Source: Diphasiastrum complanatum
Taxonomy: Eukaryota > Streptophyta > Lycopodiopsida > Lycopodiales > Lycopodiaceae
Direction of reading: 5' to 3'
Length of the DNA: 64,000 nt
Assembly: GCA_029204225.1 (NCBI GenBank)
Contig: CM055102.1
Span: 62,628,218-62,692,217 of the forward strand
Position numbers and translations under genes: made by a program. The notes beneath the pieces are model-generated. The model worked only from the letters and a program-made list of their open reading frames with translations, did not search any database and was not told where the DNA came from. The stretch's first letter is position 1. Each line of letters opens with the position of its first letter. Positions 1 to 13,334 of this stretch are shown here, in pieces.

Positions 1-2
1 AT

Positions 3-725
3 GTGCTATATGATCTCGAAAACAGGAAGAAGATCCTAAGTCGAGATGTCATCTTTGATGAAGAGCATTCACCCAAGATACAGGAGCAAGAGAAGGATGG
101 AACTACTGAGTTCATACCCTTGATTGATTCCACGGATGAGGATCCTAGTCAAGAGTCCTGTGAGCCTCAAGTGCAAGAGCAACAAGAAGAAATCGAACAT
201 ACTTGTTCGAGACCTCTTTTTGGCCAAGTGCTAGAAGCCGAAGTTGGGGACAAACAGAAGACTAAGACAGTACCATGGGATACGTGGTCACCATCCACAT
301 CACCTACCGCTAGGAAGAAGCTACGTAGGTGGTATTGGGAAACAATCAAAGAAGGTCAAATGATGGAAGAAGGAGAGAGCAGTGAACAGGGTGTCAGAAG
401 ATCTCTTAGGTCTCATGAGAGACAAGAGACTGACTTTGCTCTTATGTCCACTATTCTGAATGCAGATGAGCCACAGTTTTTTCACGAAGCCGTGAAGGAA
501 AAGGTATGGCAACATGCTATGCAGGAGGAGTACGACTCCATTGTCAAGAATGACACATGGGAGCTCACTACATTGCCAGAAGGGAAGCAACCAATAGGTT
601 GCAAGTGGGTCTACAAGACCAAGTTTTATGCCAATGGAACAGTGGACAAGTACAAGGCAAGGTTGGTGGCGAAAGGCAATGCCCAACAGGAGGGGCTAGA
701 CTATGATGAGACATTCTGTTGCTAA
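3..725 (+). pseudogene. copia pol fragment: integrase C-terminus and RT start
   Basis: This open stretch begins inside the polyprotein, with the integrase tail seen in plant copia elements (LYDLENRKKILSRDVIFDE). It runs through an acidic, low-complexity linker into the RT N-terminal region (CKWVYKTKFYANGTVDKYKA, then RLVAKGNAQQEGLDYDETF). It stops at 723-725 just after the ETF motif, where bases are missing compared with the family's usual ETFxPVAK. The rest of the RT continues in another frame. It is a retroelement remnant with no host role. Confidence 0.88.
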
Positions 726-1705
726 GATGACATCTATCAGGACCGTTTTGGCCATAGCCTCATATTTTGATTGGGATGTCCATCAAATGGATGTCAAGAG
801 TGCCTTAATGGGCACCTACAGGAGGAGGTTTACATGGAACAACCGCAGGGGTTTGAGATAACAGGCAAGGAGAATCTGGTTTGCAGGCTTACGAAAGCCT
901 TGTATGGGCTCAAACAGGCGCCAAGGGCATGGTATAGCTGAATTGACTAGTACTTTGCAAGGCAAGGGTTTGAGAAGAGTAAGTCTGATTGCAATCTTTA
1001 TGTCTTCAGGGAAGGAGAAGACTTTGTGGTTGTTGTGCTCTATGTGGATGATCTACTCATCACGGGAAGCAATAAGAAGCTTATTGCTTGTGTTAAGAAA
1101 AATCTTTCTAGTGAGGTTGAGATGAAAGATTGGGGTTTGCTACACTATTGCCTAGGAGTTGAGGTTTGGAAAGGGAAGCGTTGTCTTTTTATCTCACAGG
1201 CAAAGTATGCACAGAAATTATTGAAGATGTTTAACATGCAAGAAAGGAAACCAATCAGCACACCCATGGATGCAAGCAAGAAGCCATCAAAAGATGATGG
1301 TCCAACATTTGCAGATGAGACGCTCTATCGTCAATTGGTGGGTAGCCTGATTTACCTTACTACCACCAGGCCAGATATTGCTTATGCGGTTGGGATTGCA
1401 AGTCAATTCATGAGTAAGCCTGCCGAAGCACATTGGAAGGCAGCCAAGCGGATCCTAGGATATGTGAGAGGGACAATGACTTATGGGATTGGATATACAG
1501 ATGATGGGGACCTTCAGCTGGAGGGTTATTCAGTTTTTGATTGGGCAGGTGATAGAGACGATCGCAGATCGACGACAAACTATTGTTTTAGCCTAGGTGC
1601 AGGGGCTATATCATGGTGTAGCAAGAAGCAGCCTACTATTGCTCTATCATCTATCGAAGTTGAGTACAGGGCGACTATGAGGTCCGCCTGTGAAGCCACT
1701 ACTTA
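726..1705 (+). pseudogene. copia pol fragment: RT core and RNase H
   Basis: After the frame break, recognisable RT text continues: MDVKSA about 788-805, then [11 protein letters not shown] near 900-935, followed by an in-frame stop. An open frame from 1026 contains the catalytic YVDD box (LYVDDLLITGSN) intact. RNase H follows from about 1500 (DWAGDRDDRRST, then SKKQPTIALSS). The usual SSTEAEY motif is changed to SSIEVEY, and the frame ends at 1706 in the region that normally reads WLRRLL. Several frameshifts and stops mark it as dead. Confidence 0.87.
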
Positions 1706-1988
1706 AGGACATGCAGATTGCTCAAGTAAGACCTACATTGTTACATTGTGATAACCAAAGTTGCATTCAGCTTGCGAGGAATCCAGTCTATCATGCACGG
1801 ACGGAGCACATAGAGGTGGACCAACATTTCATATGAGAGAAAGTGCACAGTGGGGAGATCGAGCTAGTTTATTGTGACACCAACGACCAGATAGCTGATA
1901 TTTTATTAAACCACTTAGTAAAGATAAGTTTGAAAAGTTCAGAACTTTGTTGGGTGTCAGTTTGAATAAAATTGCCATTAAGGGGGTT

Positions 1989-2641
1989 TGTTGAAGACTA
2001 ATGCCTATTTTACCCCTTTGGCTAAGCACTAGTTAAGTTGTAAGTTGTACATAACTCATGGGGCATGTTGTTAAATAAATACATGGGACCCCCCTTTTTG
2101 TAAGTTGAGTAAATTAGTGCAAGTGGCCCACTTGGCCAAGTAGCTCACTCCTATGGTTGACACCTAGACCTTCTATGCATGTAAGTGAGGTGCTTGCCTC
2201 ACAAGGGATTTGGAGGACCCACGCTCTCATCTCTCTCTCTAGCAATTCATTTCTTCTTCTAACTTTTGGTAAAGGTGCTTATGCAATTCTCCTTGTGTGT
2301 GATGTTTTCCATAGCCAAGTTTCTCAAGCTTTCATAGTTGATCTAGTATTAAAGTTAAGATATTCCATAGCTGGGTCTTGCAAATCATCACTGGAATCCA
2401 CCTGAAATAGTGCGCTTGAGATCAAGCCAAAGGACTGGCAATTGGGCGTTCTAAAACCCTGGAAAAAACAGCAGAGAGGGCGCCCAATCTTCTCGAAAAT
2501 TCTGGTCTCTTCCAAGCTAAGAAATCCGACCAGGTGGGCGCTCCAAAATCAGATCCAGAATTCCTCTTAGTACTTGCTGATAGAAGAGAAATCACCTATG
2601 GAAGACGTAGAGGATGCCCCTACCACAATATTGGTCTAACA
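1989..2641 (+). repeat. 3' LTR of the copia element at 1-2641
   Basis: The sequence starts TGTTGAAGACTAATG directly after the purine-rich tract and plausibly ends ...GGTCTAACA at 2641, giving canonical TG...CA ends and a length near 650 bp. The start is well supported. The end is inferred because there is no second LTR in the window to compare. No coding sequence is seen inside. Confidence 0.65.
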
Positions 2642-5600
2642 TCTATGCTCTGAATCCAGTGTTAGGAACAACATAACCACGTCGAAGGCAAAGCTAGTGT
2701 GACCCACCTAGCCAATGCACTCTTTTATAGAATGCCCCTCCTAGCCCAGTGTGAGTTTGCATGGGAGTGGTAGGTAGTAGTTACTGCCAACACCCAACTG
2801 TTCATGCTGCATGCACTAGATTACTATTGCATGTGGGGTCCCAGTCCATCACTGATGGATTGCATGGCCCCTGATTGTCATGCATGCGTCCGCGTGTGTC
2901 TGCATGCATATGCATGTGTCCGCATGGGCATTACTGGCCCTCATACGAACTGAATGGTATGCATGCATGCCTCCCACATTGTCCTCTGCCCTCTGATGGT
3001 TAGGTGTTCCCAGATGTACTGTTGGGTTGGTACTGTTACGGTCTCGTAACAAAGTGTACAAGGCAATAGCTAGGGCACAAGAATACTAATAAAAGGCAGC
3101 AAAGAAACTATGAAGGATGCTATCTTTAGGAAGGAGATTAGGTTTCATTTGAATTTGATAAGAAGAGGTTAAAAGGAAAGGAGTATCTTTATCTCAAGTT
3201 TGCTCCTAGATATCATGTTCCTTTCCATGTGACAATTTGACAAAGATAATCAATGATGTAGTTCATCATTTGGCTATCCCCCATTAGGAATCGCATAAGC
3301 ATTCTATCTGAGCCTCCTCGACTTTTGAGGCTTATCAAGCACATGAAAGAAAAAAGGAGATAGCACATTGAAGTGCCTCTTGATATTCAAGGATATTTAC
3401 TAGGCATTGCATTGTTCCCTTTTGGGAGGGAGCAATGTATTTCTAGTAGATTTGAGTTCTTAGGAACACATTCTTGTTCTCATGAATGTTTGTGTCTCAT
3501 GTACCAACATTCCCAAAGCATTCCGTCATGGTGGGAACTCGTTCTTTGGCCTGCAATTAGCTTGATGACATTTGATCTAGGCCTTGAGGACCTAATCTTT
3601 ATGAAGATAGTTATTCTTTCTATGGCAGAGCTTGTTCCAAAATGTCCATGCCTTGCGTGATAGGCTTGTCTGGAGTCTAGGATTTAGTGAAGCCATGTAT
3701 TGCAGATCATATTAAGCAAGGGTAGATAGGTCCCACTGTCCAGTTTAGCTGGGAAAAAGCCATGATGATGTTTCATTTGTACCATAGTCACAGAAAATTT
3801 GAATTAATATTCATTCGTAATCCAAAAGATTCAAACTGAGCAGTTTTTTGGGGAAAACAAAGCGGGTAAATTATCATGAAAGGATCTTGTTTTATCAAGG
3901 TTTTAGGGAATCGGGATGTTAGATTATGCTAAAAGTCAATTTTTAGTGATAGTACCAGATAGAGATACAGATAGGGTGATATGGTTATTGATATCCTAAA
4001 CCTCTTAAGATTCGAATGTAGTCACTTTTAGATATATAATTACACAAATTTTCAGCAATTCCAATCACTGTACACAAATTTTCACCAGCCCAGTTACATT
4101 TGGAACTAAATTATCAATTTTTATTCTGCAGAATTTTGTGACTATGGTTTGTTCCTGTAATTTCTACAGTCTCAGAAATGTTCCCATGTGAAGGGGTCCA
4201 GGTGTTTCCCCGTTCCCATTTCTTGGCAAATATGTATTCAACGGACATCATAGTGAAGAACAATTTAAAGATAATCCCTTTCGAAAGAAGCCTATAATGA
4301 AGCATTTCTGGTTCAGGGCAACCGATTCAGCAAGATAGGGGATGCATGACCACCTAATATTCCAACAAGAAACTATATCGACTTGTCTAGTAGATTCTTA
4401 ATGGAATTTTATATTTAGTTTATGCATGAGTGTATTATGAGAAATCTTAATTATTGGTAAAATTTGGACTAGAATATGGAAATGTCACCTCAGGCTTTCG
4501 GCTGAGAATGGTTTTTCCAATTGAATGAATCATGAATAAGTGTGGAAAGTTGTGTATGTCCCATGTTGTTTGGGTTAGTGGACATTATTTCATACAAGCC
4601 TGAATCTTCTGACTCTACGAAAGAATCATGCTCCAGTGAGAGATTCTTCACAGAAACGAAGACGTTTTTGATTATCTTTGCATCATTAGTGTGGCCTTGA
4701 GTGAGAGCTGGAGATACCATTCACCCATTATGGGTCAGATGTCACTTGAGCAAGATCTTAGGCAGTTAGAAAGACCTGGAAATCCTGTACCCGTGTTATT
4801 GTAAGTGCATGTATCTAAATCAACAAAAAGTTGCAAGTTTATGATGTTGGGCTATCTAAGTCAGCTACTTGACACACTTTGAAAGAACTGGGTGCGAGGT
4901 TTACTGCATTGGGCATGTATAGGAGTATATTATTGTCTAGCTGACTCCCTGCACATAAACTTAAAATAAAACTAGAGCAGGAAGTTTATCACCCTCATGC
5001 TGCTTTCTATATTGGTGGATGTCTTGTATAAGCTCAATCTCCCACCACCAAATGATTTCTAGATTGGGCTAAAAACCCACTCTAAACTGGAGTTTGATTG
5101 TCTTCTTCGTGGGCGTTAATCTTCTTTTAGCAAGGATCTTCTTACCGAATTGATGCTGGAAATAGTTTTCCTTTTCTTTTCCATGATAGTAGCTTTTTGA
5201 ATCCTCTCCTCAAGATAAGGAGCCAGTTTTGAAGCTGTGAATATTTGATTCGATCTCAGCGATATCTTGGCCAGGGTTCCTGGATAGCTGCATTTAATGT
5301 TCCAAAAGGACTATTTTTTAAGTATGATTTATCATTTCTTTCTCAACAATCTCATGGTTAGCCCATGAATTATATCGACTGGTGACAGCTGAATCTCATC
5401 TCCAGGGTTGAAATTTAGCAGTGTGTTTTATTCATTAAACCACTGGAAATACCAAAGTGATAGCTAGAAATTGAAGGGGAGTGTAGTCTGGTTCTGGTCT
5501 TTGAGCTTTGAGATTTGAAACCTATTGTCAACAAACTATGGAATCTGGTTTTCGTCCTAACCAGTCTAGAATGAATATGATCTAGATAGCCTATGATTTA

Positions 5601-5763
5601 ATGCCTGAATCCAGAATCAAGTGCATGTAAGTTGGATTAATCTATGTTTGGTTGACTTTTTTCTGGATTTCGATTAATTATGTAGTATAAATGCATTTTT
5701 GTTTATTGAATGCTATATTATTGTTTTGATTTAGATCCTTTGACTTTTGTGGTTGAGTGTATA
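2642..5763. other. Non-coding stretch, no gene seen
   Basis: About 3.1 kb with no convincing ORF, tRNA or transposon end. The part around 2805-2960 is rich in GCATGC/TGCATG words, and a small perfect palindrome (GTTACG...CGTAAC) sits near 3035-3052. If the kinase exons at 10.4-15.4 kb belong to a longer gene, this could be intron or promoter DNA. I looked for the kinase N-lobe (glycine loop, VAVK lysine, RGSLENHL) here and did not find it. Confidence 0.5.
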
Positions 5764-6699
5764 TTGTTTCCATAGTTGCAGCGAATCGCGATTCGCCAGC
5801 TTCGCGATTCGGGAATCGCGATTCGCTGCAGCGAATTGTGGACAGAATCGTTAAAAAAAAAAACCAGAAACCCGAATTTCGGCCTCCTCGCGCACAGAAC
5901 CGCGCCAACAGTGGAGGAGGCAAATTTTTTTCTGAGAGCTGTGGGAGTCTAATCTTCGCAAGTGAATACTTGGCAGGCATCTACTCGACGATACGGAGTT
6001 GGTGTGCACGATGCCGGGTGGGTCTGAGCTACGTGGAGAGCGAAACGACCAATTTTCGATATTTGGTAAGTGTAGGCTTGATTTTTTGCAATTGTTGACA
6101 TTGAGCTGTAGGCAACCAAATCAAGCGTAGTTTGGCTCTAGACCACCTTTCTTGACGCCCATCGTGATTCCTATAGCGTCAGTTTCAGCCGTTACGACAC
6201 GCCTAGTGAGATTTGAACATCACATTCCAAATGCTTGTGTATTTTGGCCATTTTCACAGAATGGCTTGTTGGAAACCGAGTGAGGTGATGTCTGAGCCTA
6301 GAATGCATTTCCACATGCTTGCACAGACTCCTATGACCTCCGTTCCGCCCGTCTACGTCCGTATCACAAATTTCAATTTTCATGCCCTGATTCCATACTT
6401 TTTAGGGTTTAGGCGTGGACCATCGTGCAAACATCTGCTAGGGGCGCTGTTTAGGCCCACACTGCACTCCTTTATGCCTGCACGGACTCCGACGCTAACG
6501 TCAGTCGCCTGTTATCCCTCATACAGAAATTATTCTATTTCACGCCCTAATCTCATGTTCTTCTTTGGCACTTGATATAATGTGTGAACTGGAATCGTTT
6601 TGATGTATGCTCTAGTATTTTGAGCTCTATTTGAGCTCATGTTGTTCAATGCAATGTATTTTTTTTCTATTGAACGTTTGCCTAATTATTTGTTGTTTG

Positions 6700-9265
6700 C
6701 AAGTTGAGGGTCGTGTTGATACGATGCCAGTGCGGGACCAAGGCCTTTGGGCCGAGGTTGAGATATACACAGCAGAGAGGGGTTAGGCCCAGGCAGCAGA
6801 CCCTTGATCGATGCGGCTGGCAGAGAGAGCAGCAGGCCCGTTGCACTCGACTGTGTGGCCAGTTCTTTTACAAGTGCGACATTGCCTTTGCTGTTGCTGA
6901 CACTTGGGTGTTCAGGGAAATCTGTGCACAGATGGCGGCCGTGGATGCTACATGGACACCTCCCAGGCGAGAGGCACTACGAGGCAGGTTGCTTCGTCAG
7001 GAGGAGGAAACCATCACGCGGGAGTTGAGTTCCATTCGCTCAGCTTGGCAGCAGTAAGTAACTTGTCTTTGTAATCTCTTTGCATGTGTTTAGGATTTAC
7101 TGGTGCCGCAATTTTTGCATGTAGCTAATGGGTGTTTTGCGGCAGGTATGGATGCACGATATTGAGTGATGGATGGACCGACATTCGTCGGCGATCCGTC
7201 ATCAATGTCTTGGTTTCTTGCCCGCTTGGCACAGTATTCCTACGTGGCGTGAATGCCACTCGAGGTGGTGACGCCATCACAGCCGATTTCATATGGGAGG
7301 TCATTAGAGATGTTATTGCTGACATCGGAGTTGAGCACGTGGTTCAGGTTGTCACCGACAACGCCTCGAACATGCAAGCAGATGGGCGAGATTATGATGA
7401 GGGAGCACCCTAGCATTGTGTGGACACCCTGTGCTGCACATTGCATAGACTTGCTCATCCATGACCTGCGTGCGCTTCCATGGATCAGAGAGGTATAGTT
7501 TGTTCTATTTGCTATGCTTTCTTCCTTCGATGTTGCTAACCACATCTCAACTATTGTCTAAACTTTTTTACTGGGTGTTTGTGTTGCAGAACACTTCTAC
7601 TGCCATGTGCCTGGTCACTTTTGTCACCAGGAAGAGGCGTGTGTTGTCCCTGTTCCGCACCTTCTCCACCCTAAACTTGAAGAAGCCCGCACCCACGCGC
7701 TTTGCGTTTTACTTCTTGGTGCTAGAGCGATTGGTTGTGGTGAAGGACGCATTGTGGCCGATGGTTTCCAACGTGGCCTTCCGAGACTTTACAGACCTCC
7801 CCCATTCGGCATTTTTCCAGTCCACTGTGTACGGCGACGAGTTCTGGAGAGCTGCTGAGGAGATTAGTGGGACCTACTACCCATTTACAGAATGCTGCGC
7901 CTGGTAGACTGAGGGGTGCACCCTCGGTCTCATTTACATGGACCGCATCGGCGAGGGGATTCTGTTGTCACCCTTGGACGAGCACAGGTATGACTCTTCA
8001 GTGTCTAGTTTGTAGCACCGGGGATGGGTGGAGTACACGGAGTGCGTATGGCCCGGACCAGGTACGTGTGAGAAATCGGTTGGTAGCAATGTTACTGCAG
8101 TATTGTACTCATTGGTAGTGTCTGAAGTCGAGGGGTCTTACATGTGCCATGTTTTTCCTTTTGCCAACAGGTCCGATGTTGGCCAACATTGCAAGCCAGC
8201 TGCTCGCATTTGAGCGCTTCCAGTTTCCTTTCGATGGAGAGCAGAGTCGGCGGAGGGAGGATCAGCTGAGGCCCGTTACATGGTGGTGCATCCACGGGCG
8301 CAACACAGGTGACCTGAGGCGATTGGCTGAGAGAGTCCTTGCACAAGACTGTTCTACAGGAGCTTGTGAGCGGAATTGGAGCACCTAGGCCTTGTATCAC
8401 ACGTAGAAGAGGAACAGGTTGTCCATCGAGCAGTGTAGGCGGTTGGTGTTTGTGAACACCAACGGCCGTATGCTGAGGCGCACACGAGGAGAGGGTCAGA
8501 TGCTCGAGGTGAGTCACATCATAACCCCTTTTTTCTTGGTATGCTTTGATGAATTGATTTGCTTTCAAAATATGCAGTGAGTTGCACAATACCTGCCTGA
8601 CAACAATGTATTGTTTTTGGTTGCAGGTGGACCTTGACACTTGCTTGGTGGATTCGATAGCTGCTGCTCCTTGGGCACCACCCACACAGGAGGAGATGGA
8701 TGATGAGATCCATAGAGAGCTCTACAGACAGGCACAGGCTGACGCACGGGCTTCACGACAGCAGAGGAGGATAGAGAGGCAAAGGGAGAGGGCTGAGGAG
8801 GGAGATGACGAGGTCTCGGAAGGTGGAGAGATGCTCGGGGCAAACTATGTGGAGGAGGAGGAGTGGGTTGAGGGAGATACAGAGGAGGACGAGGAGATGT
8901 GGGCGGAGGCACAAGGGGATGACTTGGCTGACCTGCTGGTGGACCTTGATGCAGAGACTGAGGAGGACCCAGCCATTCCTGCACGTAGGCCTAGGGGGAG
9001 ACCTAGAGGTTCTAGGAGGGGGGGGCTGAGTACTCTTTTTGTAGACAGGAGTGGACCATCACAGGGAGCCGTCGGCCAGGCATCATCACAGTGGGTAAGG
9101 CCATCCCAGGGCGTAGGGTCACAGCCACGTGACACACAGGCACGACGGAGTAGACACAGGTCTGGGGGCAGCCAGATGGGGGCCAGAGGAGGGGAGAGAG
9201 GCAGAGGCAGAGGCAGAGGCAGAGGCAGAGGTAGAGGTAGAGGCAGGGGGAGGGGGGTGGTCTAG
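6700..9265 (+). pseudogene. hAT transposase pseudogene (DUF659 + hAT C-terminal dimerisation)
   Basis: Exon-like blocks in order. About 6850-7054 ends at a GTAAGT donor. From about 7146 comes the DUF659 signature (GCTILSDGWTD, then VVTDNASN). Next is PCAAHCIDLL near 7430, reached only after a 1-base frameshift near 7380. Then come APTRFAFYFLVLERL near 7690-7730 and GCTLGLIYMDRIGEG near 7915-7960. The hAT dimerisation block (PVTWWCIHG, then CERNWST) lies at 8270-8386. Two in-frame TAG codons follow within about 30 bases (8386-8415), one replacing the Trp or Phe expected after NWST. A last open block, 8626-9265, is acidic and then ends in an Arg-Gly repeat tail (GRGRGRG). Intact relatives cut and paste DNA through an RNase H-like fold; this copy cannot. 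Confidence 0.85.
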
Positions 9266-9583
9266 AGCCAGGGCACGCAGCAGGGATCCAGAGCACGCAG
9301 CAGAGCCAGGGCCACACCACGGCATATGGCTCCCTCCAGTTCCGATTCATCTGCGGACCCATGGGATTTGCAGTCCACAGATTCGGATATTTATCCTACC
9401 ATGACTCTGACGAGCCTTAGTTATATAGTTTTCATTACGTTCATGGAACATCATTGTACCCCTTTTTGGTGCCATGTGGCCCGATATTATATATTATGAT
9501 GATCCTATTCACAACATTGTCGTGATTCAGTATTGTTCTTTGTGGTTTTAGTTCAGTAACTTTGGTTTTATGGTTTATGATTT

Positions 9584-9587
<4 letters not shown>

Positions 9588-9658
<71 letters not shown>

Positions 9659-9665
9659 GAGAGTA
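9588..9665 (+). repeat. (GA)n microsatellite
   Basis: A nearly pure GA dinucleotide run of about 70 bp sits in the 3' non-coding part of the hAT element, with smaller GA-rich patches to 9790. Confidence 0.97.
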
Positions 9666-10395
9666 TGGTTGTTTTGTCAAAAATTGTTTCATTTAAGGCT
9701 AACGTTCAGAATGATTTTCAGCATGGTTTTAGTTCCGTTTGTTGTGAATCGTGATTAGAGAGAGAGATAGAGAGAGGGAGAATCAGAGAAAGGGAGATTC
9801 CCGCTATGTTCACTGGGAATGCCCCAATGTGTTCTCTTTTTTTTTATATGGGATGCAGCTTTAGCGTAAAGGGACCATCCTGAACCTGAAACAGTCGGCA
9901 AACTACACAATCATATTCCCCTCGATCAGAGCTTTCATCTGATACCCATATTGCACAAAAAAATCTCAAAAAAAAAAAAAATCGATTCTACACGATTCTG
10001 GGAAAATCCCGAATCGCGAATCGGGATCGCGATTCTGATCGCGATTTGCGAATTGCGCTGTAACTATAATTGTTTTCAAGCTTTACCTTATGACATCACT
10101 GACTTCTCGATTTAAATTTATGAAATTGGATATATTCTGTTGTCACAAACAGATATCATCTATGTAGTACAAATGCATGTATGCAATAATCACAATCAAT
10201 AAATTTGATGTGCAGTAAATACATTAAAAGGGCTCTTACTCAACCATAGGACATGTTTGCTCAAATGTCTCTTAGCGACTGAAGTTAACAATCTTTGCTG
10301 ATCTTTTGTAGAATGATAAATTTGAGTGTTTTTTGTTCTTTGAAGTGCTTGGGAGGCCTAAATGCATCATTTGGTAATTCCTCTATTTTGTGCAG

Positions 10396-13264
10396 ATGGA
10401 GTTCTTCCACTTCTTTGGCCCATCAGAATGAAGATTGCCTTGGGTGCTGCAAAAGGGCTGGCATTTCTTCATGGAGCTAAAAAGCCTGTTATTTATCGCG
10501 ACTTCAAGACATCTAATATTCTTTTAGATTCTGTTAGTATTTGCAGAACCCCAGTTTTCTCCTTGAGTTTTGGTGGTTATTCTTTTAATGTTGAAGAGCA
10601 TCTGTATTCCACTATTGGATATTCTTAGAACGGACACATATTTGGGATATGACTGTTGCTCAAAGTATTTGAAAGGTTGCCACTTGATTGAGTTGATTCA
10701 TGCGGTTTATGCTTGGTAGTAACATGCATCTTTTGGATGTGTTAGTTGTTCAAAGTATTTGAAGCATTGCTTGATTTATAACCTATTTTGGGGTGATGCA
10801 TGCTTAGTTGGTTCAAGGTTGTTCTAGGAAATTCTTACTGAGCATCTAACCTCTATCTAAATGTGGGATATGTCATGCGTGCTGAGTGCACCTTTCAGTG
10901 AGGTGGTTGAGTAATAAGTTGTATGATCTACTTGGGTTGACTTAAGAGGTTTTGTGGGGCCTTCGATTGAAGGGCTTTACCAAGCTGAGCTTTTTTGTAT
11001 CTATTTCTGTTATTTCTGATGAATGAAGTTACTGATCTCTCTGTTACATTTTCAGGAGTACACTGCAAAACTTTCTGATTTTGGGTTAGCAAAGGATGGC
11101 CCAGAAGGCGACAAAACACATGTTTCCACTCGGGTCATGGGAACGTATGGTTATGCAGCACCTGAGTATGTTATGACTGGTATGGTGGATCTTGAGTAAT
11201 CTATAACCATCTAGGTCATACCCTCCCGTATGTGTAGTTTGCAACATTTATGTCAAACGTACAATCAGATCATGAGCTTGAATAAATGGATTTGCTTTGG
11301 ATCCTGGCCATCAAACATAACTGAATTCTTAGAAAACTGTATTTGGTTTTATCAAAACAAGTTGGAAATATGGAGAGCAAGTGGTAGAAAGAAATGCCAT
11401 GAGTACTTGGAAGAATGTGAAGTAACGTTGCATAAAATTTTTGATTACATGATCCCCTTAAAATCTGTGATTGTTTTCAAATTTAGAAATTTATGTAATG
11501 CATTCTTAGTTTGAGTTATTGTTGACAATACCCGATTATTAGAGGGGCCTAGGGGACTTTGTGGGATGATCGAGAGAAGTGAACACAGAGCCTGGAATTA
11601 GTGAAAGCACTATGCCTGCATGGAGTGCAGATACACCAGCAAGAGACCAACCTCCTGGAAGGACGACATTGGCAGGGAGAGGAGGGATGGGGTTCCTGCT
11701 GGAAGGTCATGAGCATCCACAGACAGGTCAGGTTACCGTCTTAGAGGCCACGAGCTACCGGCATAGAGTTTGGGAGCCCTGATGTTGCAGGAACAAGGTA
11801 GAAGAAGCCTGAAGGGTTAGGAAAGAGAATCTAATCACACATTGGTTTCTGAAAGAGGTGAGATGAAACCTTTTGAAACTGATTTACCTCGATAACTTAC
11901 ATCCTGAATAGTTTCAAATGCATACAAATTTGGTGCCTTGGTTTTGTTAAATATGATGAAATGCATAGTGATTTTTGGGAGTCTGGCATTGCCAACTTTA
12001 TTATCCTGGTTGGTTCGTTCAATCTGTGACCTTCGAAAAAGCTGAGATCAGCTAAAATTAGTTTTGCTATTGGAAGATGTCCCTGGTTCTAATTTTTAAA
12101 AGATTGCTGATTATTTTAAGTGTAAGCTACTTGGATTTTAAGGTAGAAGCAAAACCATAACTAAGCATTAATATAGGAAATGTATGACAAACTCTGAGTT
12201 TTAAAAACACTGAAACATTCTATGGTCGGCTACTAGTGAATAGGCTATTATAAAGGAACAATGCCTTCCTTTATTTAGGTAGTTTTAGAGCTTGGAGGCA
12301 CTCCTATTAAGGCTAGCCATCACCCTTGACACTAATGAAACCTTTGGGCTTCTGGTCAGTCTTGAAATTTGAGACAGAGCTCGCACACTCTGGGGATAGT
12401 ATAATCTAAAATAAGTCGAGTTTCTATGCTTTGATTAAAGTTACTGTTTGTATTTTTGAAAATAGGTAACAGTTTCCTTCTTTGCTTTCTGGTTTATACT
12501 CCGTTGGAGCAGGATAGTGCTGTCAAGTTTAAAGGCCATATTTTGCTGCAACCTCTCTTCCAAGTAGTAGTAAACCAAAATTGTGATATATTGCGGCTGG
12601 TGGGCATATGATTATTATGTGGCAAGGGAAGCTGTGGAAAGTATTAGTATAACCTTTCCCCAAATGTCATAGTAGTTCTTGCTTATGTAAAGTAAAGCTT
12701 CTAAAAGCCCAACAATTCTACGTCACGTAGTCAATGCTATATCTCAGAAATGTAGAACGACAACTGGGTGAGACCTCAACAAGACTTGACGAAAAATTTG
12801 TCACAATTGTGATTTTTAAATACCATCTATTTTGCACCATTCACTTTACTGGATGCTACTTTTTCTATGCTACATGTGCTCATCTGTGCAGAAGTGCATC
12901 TTGTAGAGATGCTGCTATTAGAACTTCTATTGAGAAAAGTGGTAGTGCTATGGGGAAACCTCCTTTGTCGTTTTAATTGTGAAAGGCACTCCCCAACTAT
13001 AGATTTTTTCTGTTACACTTTCTTGGATTACTGTGTGTACAATAATCTTTAACTTCGTAAGATACTGAACCCTCTTCCCAAACTCGTGAAATCCATCTAG
13101 CTTGTGGGAATGCAACTCCTCCCTACCGTATGCCACTGCATATTTCCCTTACCTGTTTTTCTGGTTCGTGGATCACACAATTATTATCAGGTTGATGAAG
13201 CTCTTAACTTGATTTCTATACCTCTGACCCATTTGGTCTCATGTGGCGACTAATAGGGCTCCCC

Positions 13265-13334
<70 letters not shown>

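Larger units (their letters stand above)
1..2641 (+). mobile_element. Degenerate Ty1/copia retrotransposon (3' part)
   Basis: The window opens inside a copia element read on the + strand. The order is the integrase C-terminal region, then reverse transcriptase, RNase H, a purine-rich tract (AAGGGGG, about 1979-1986) and a 3' LTR starting TGTTGAAGAC at 1989. This order (INT before RT) defines Ty1/copia. The reading frame is broken in several places, so the element cannot be autonomous. The 5' half lies outside the window. It is a different family from the copia elements at 31-34 kb and 58-63 kb. Confidence 0.9.
5772..10069 (+). mobile_element. hAT transposon (DUF659 type), degenerate, with 8-bp TSD
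   Basis: The element is bounded by near-identical 8-mers, TTGTTTCC (5764-5771) and TTGTTTTC (10070-10077), which fits the 8-bp target duplication of hAT transposons. Its ends are imperfect inverted repeats: ATAGTTGCAGCG on the left and CGCTGTAACTATAA on the right. Both subterminal regions are packed with AATCGCGATTCG-type palindromic words (5785-5850 and 9983-10055). Inside, 6700-9265 encodes a broken hAT transposase on the same strand. The target duplication still matches 7 of 8 bases, but the gene is riddled with breaks, so the element is immobile by itself. Confidence 0.85.

Noticed and set aside
2805-2960. GCATGC-rich stretch as a regulatory (RY) element cluster
   Set aside because: The words match seed-type RY motifs, but they occur in a low-complexity patch far from any gene start, so a regulatory role cannot be supported.
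3373-3660. 95-codon ORF in the stretch before the hAT element
   Set aside because: No recognisable domain or repeat partner; judged to be chance.
8092-9362. Long antisense ORFs over the hAT transposase
   Set aside because: They are shadows of the GC-rich transposase exons; the sense strand carries recognisable hAT motifs.
11230-11514. 94-codon ORF in the kinase intron
   Set aside because: No domain, no splice context as an exon of the kinase, and AT-rich composition.
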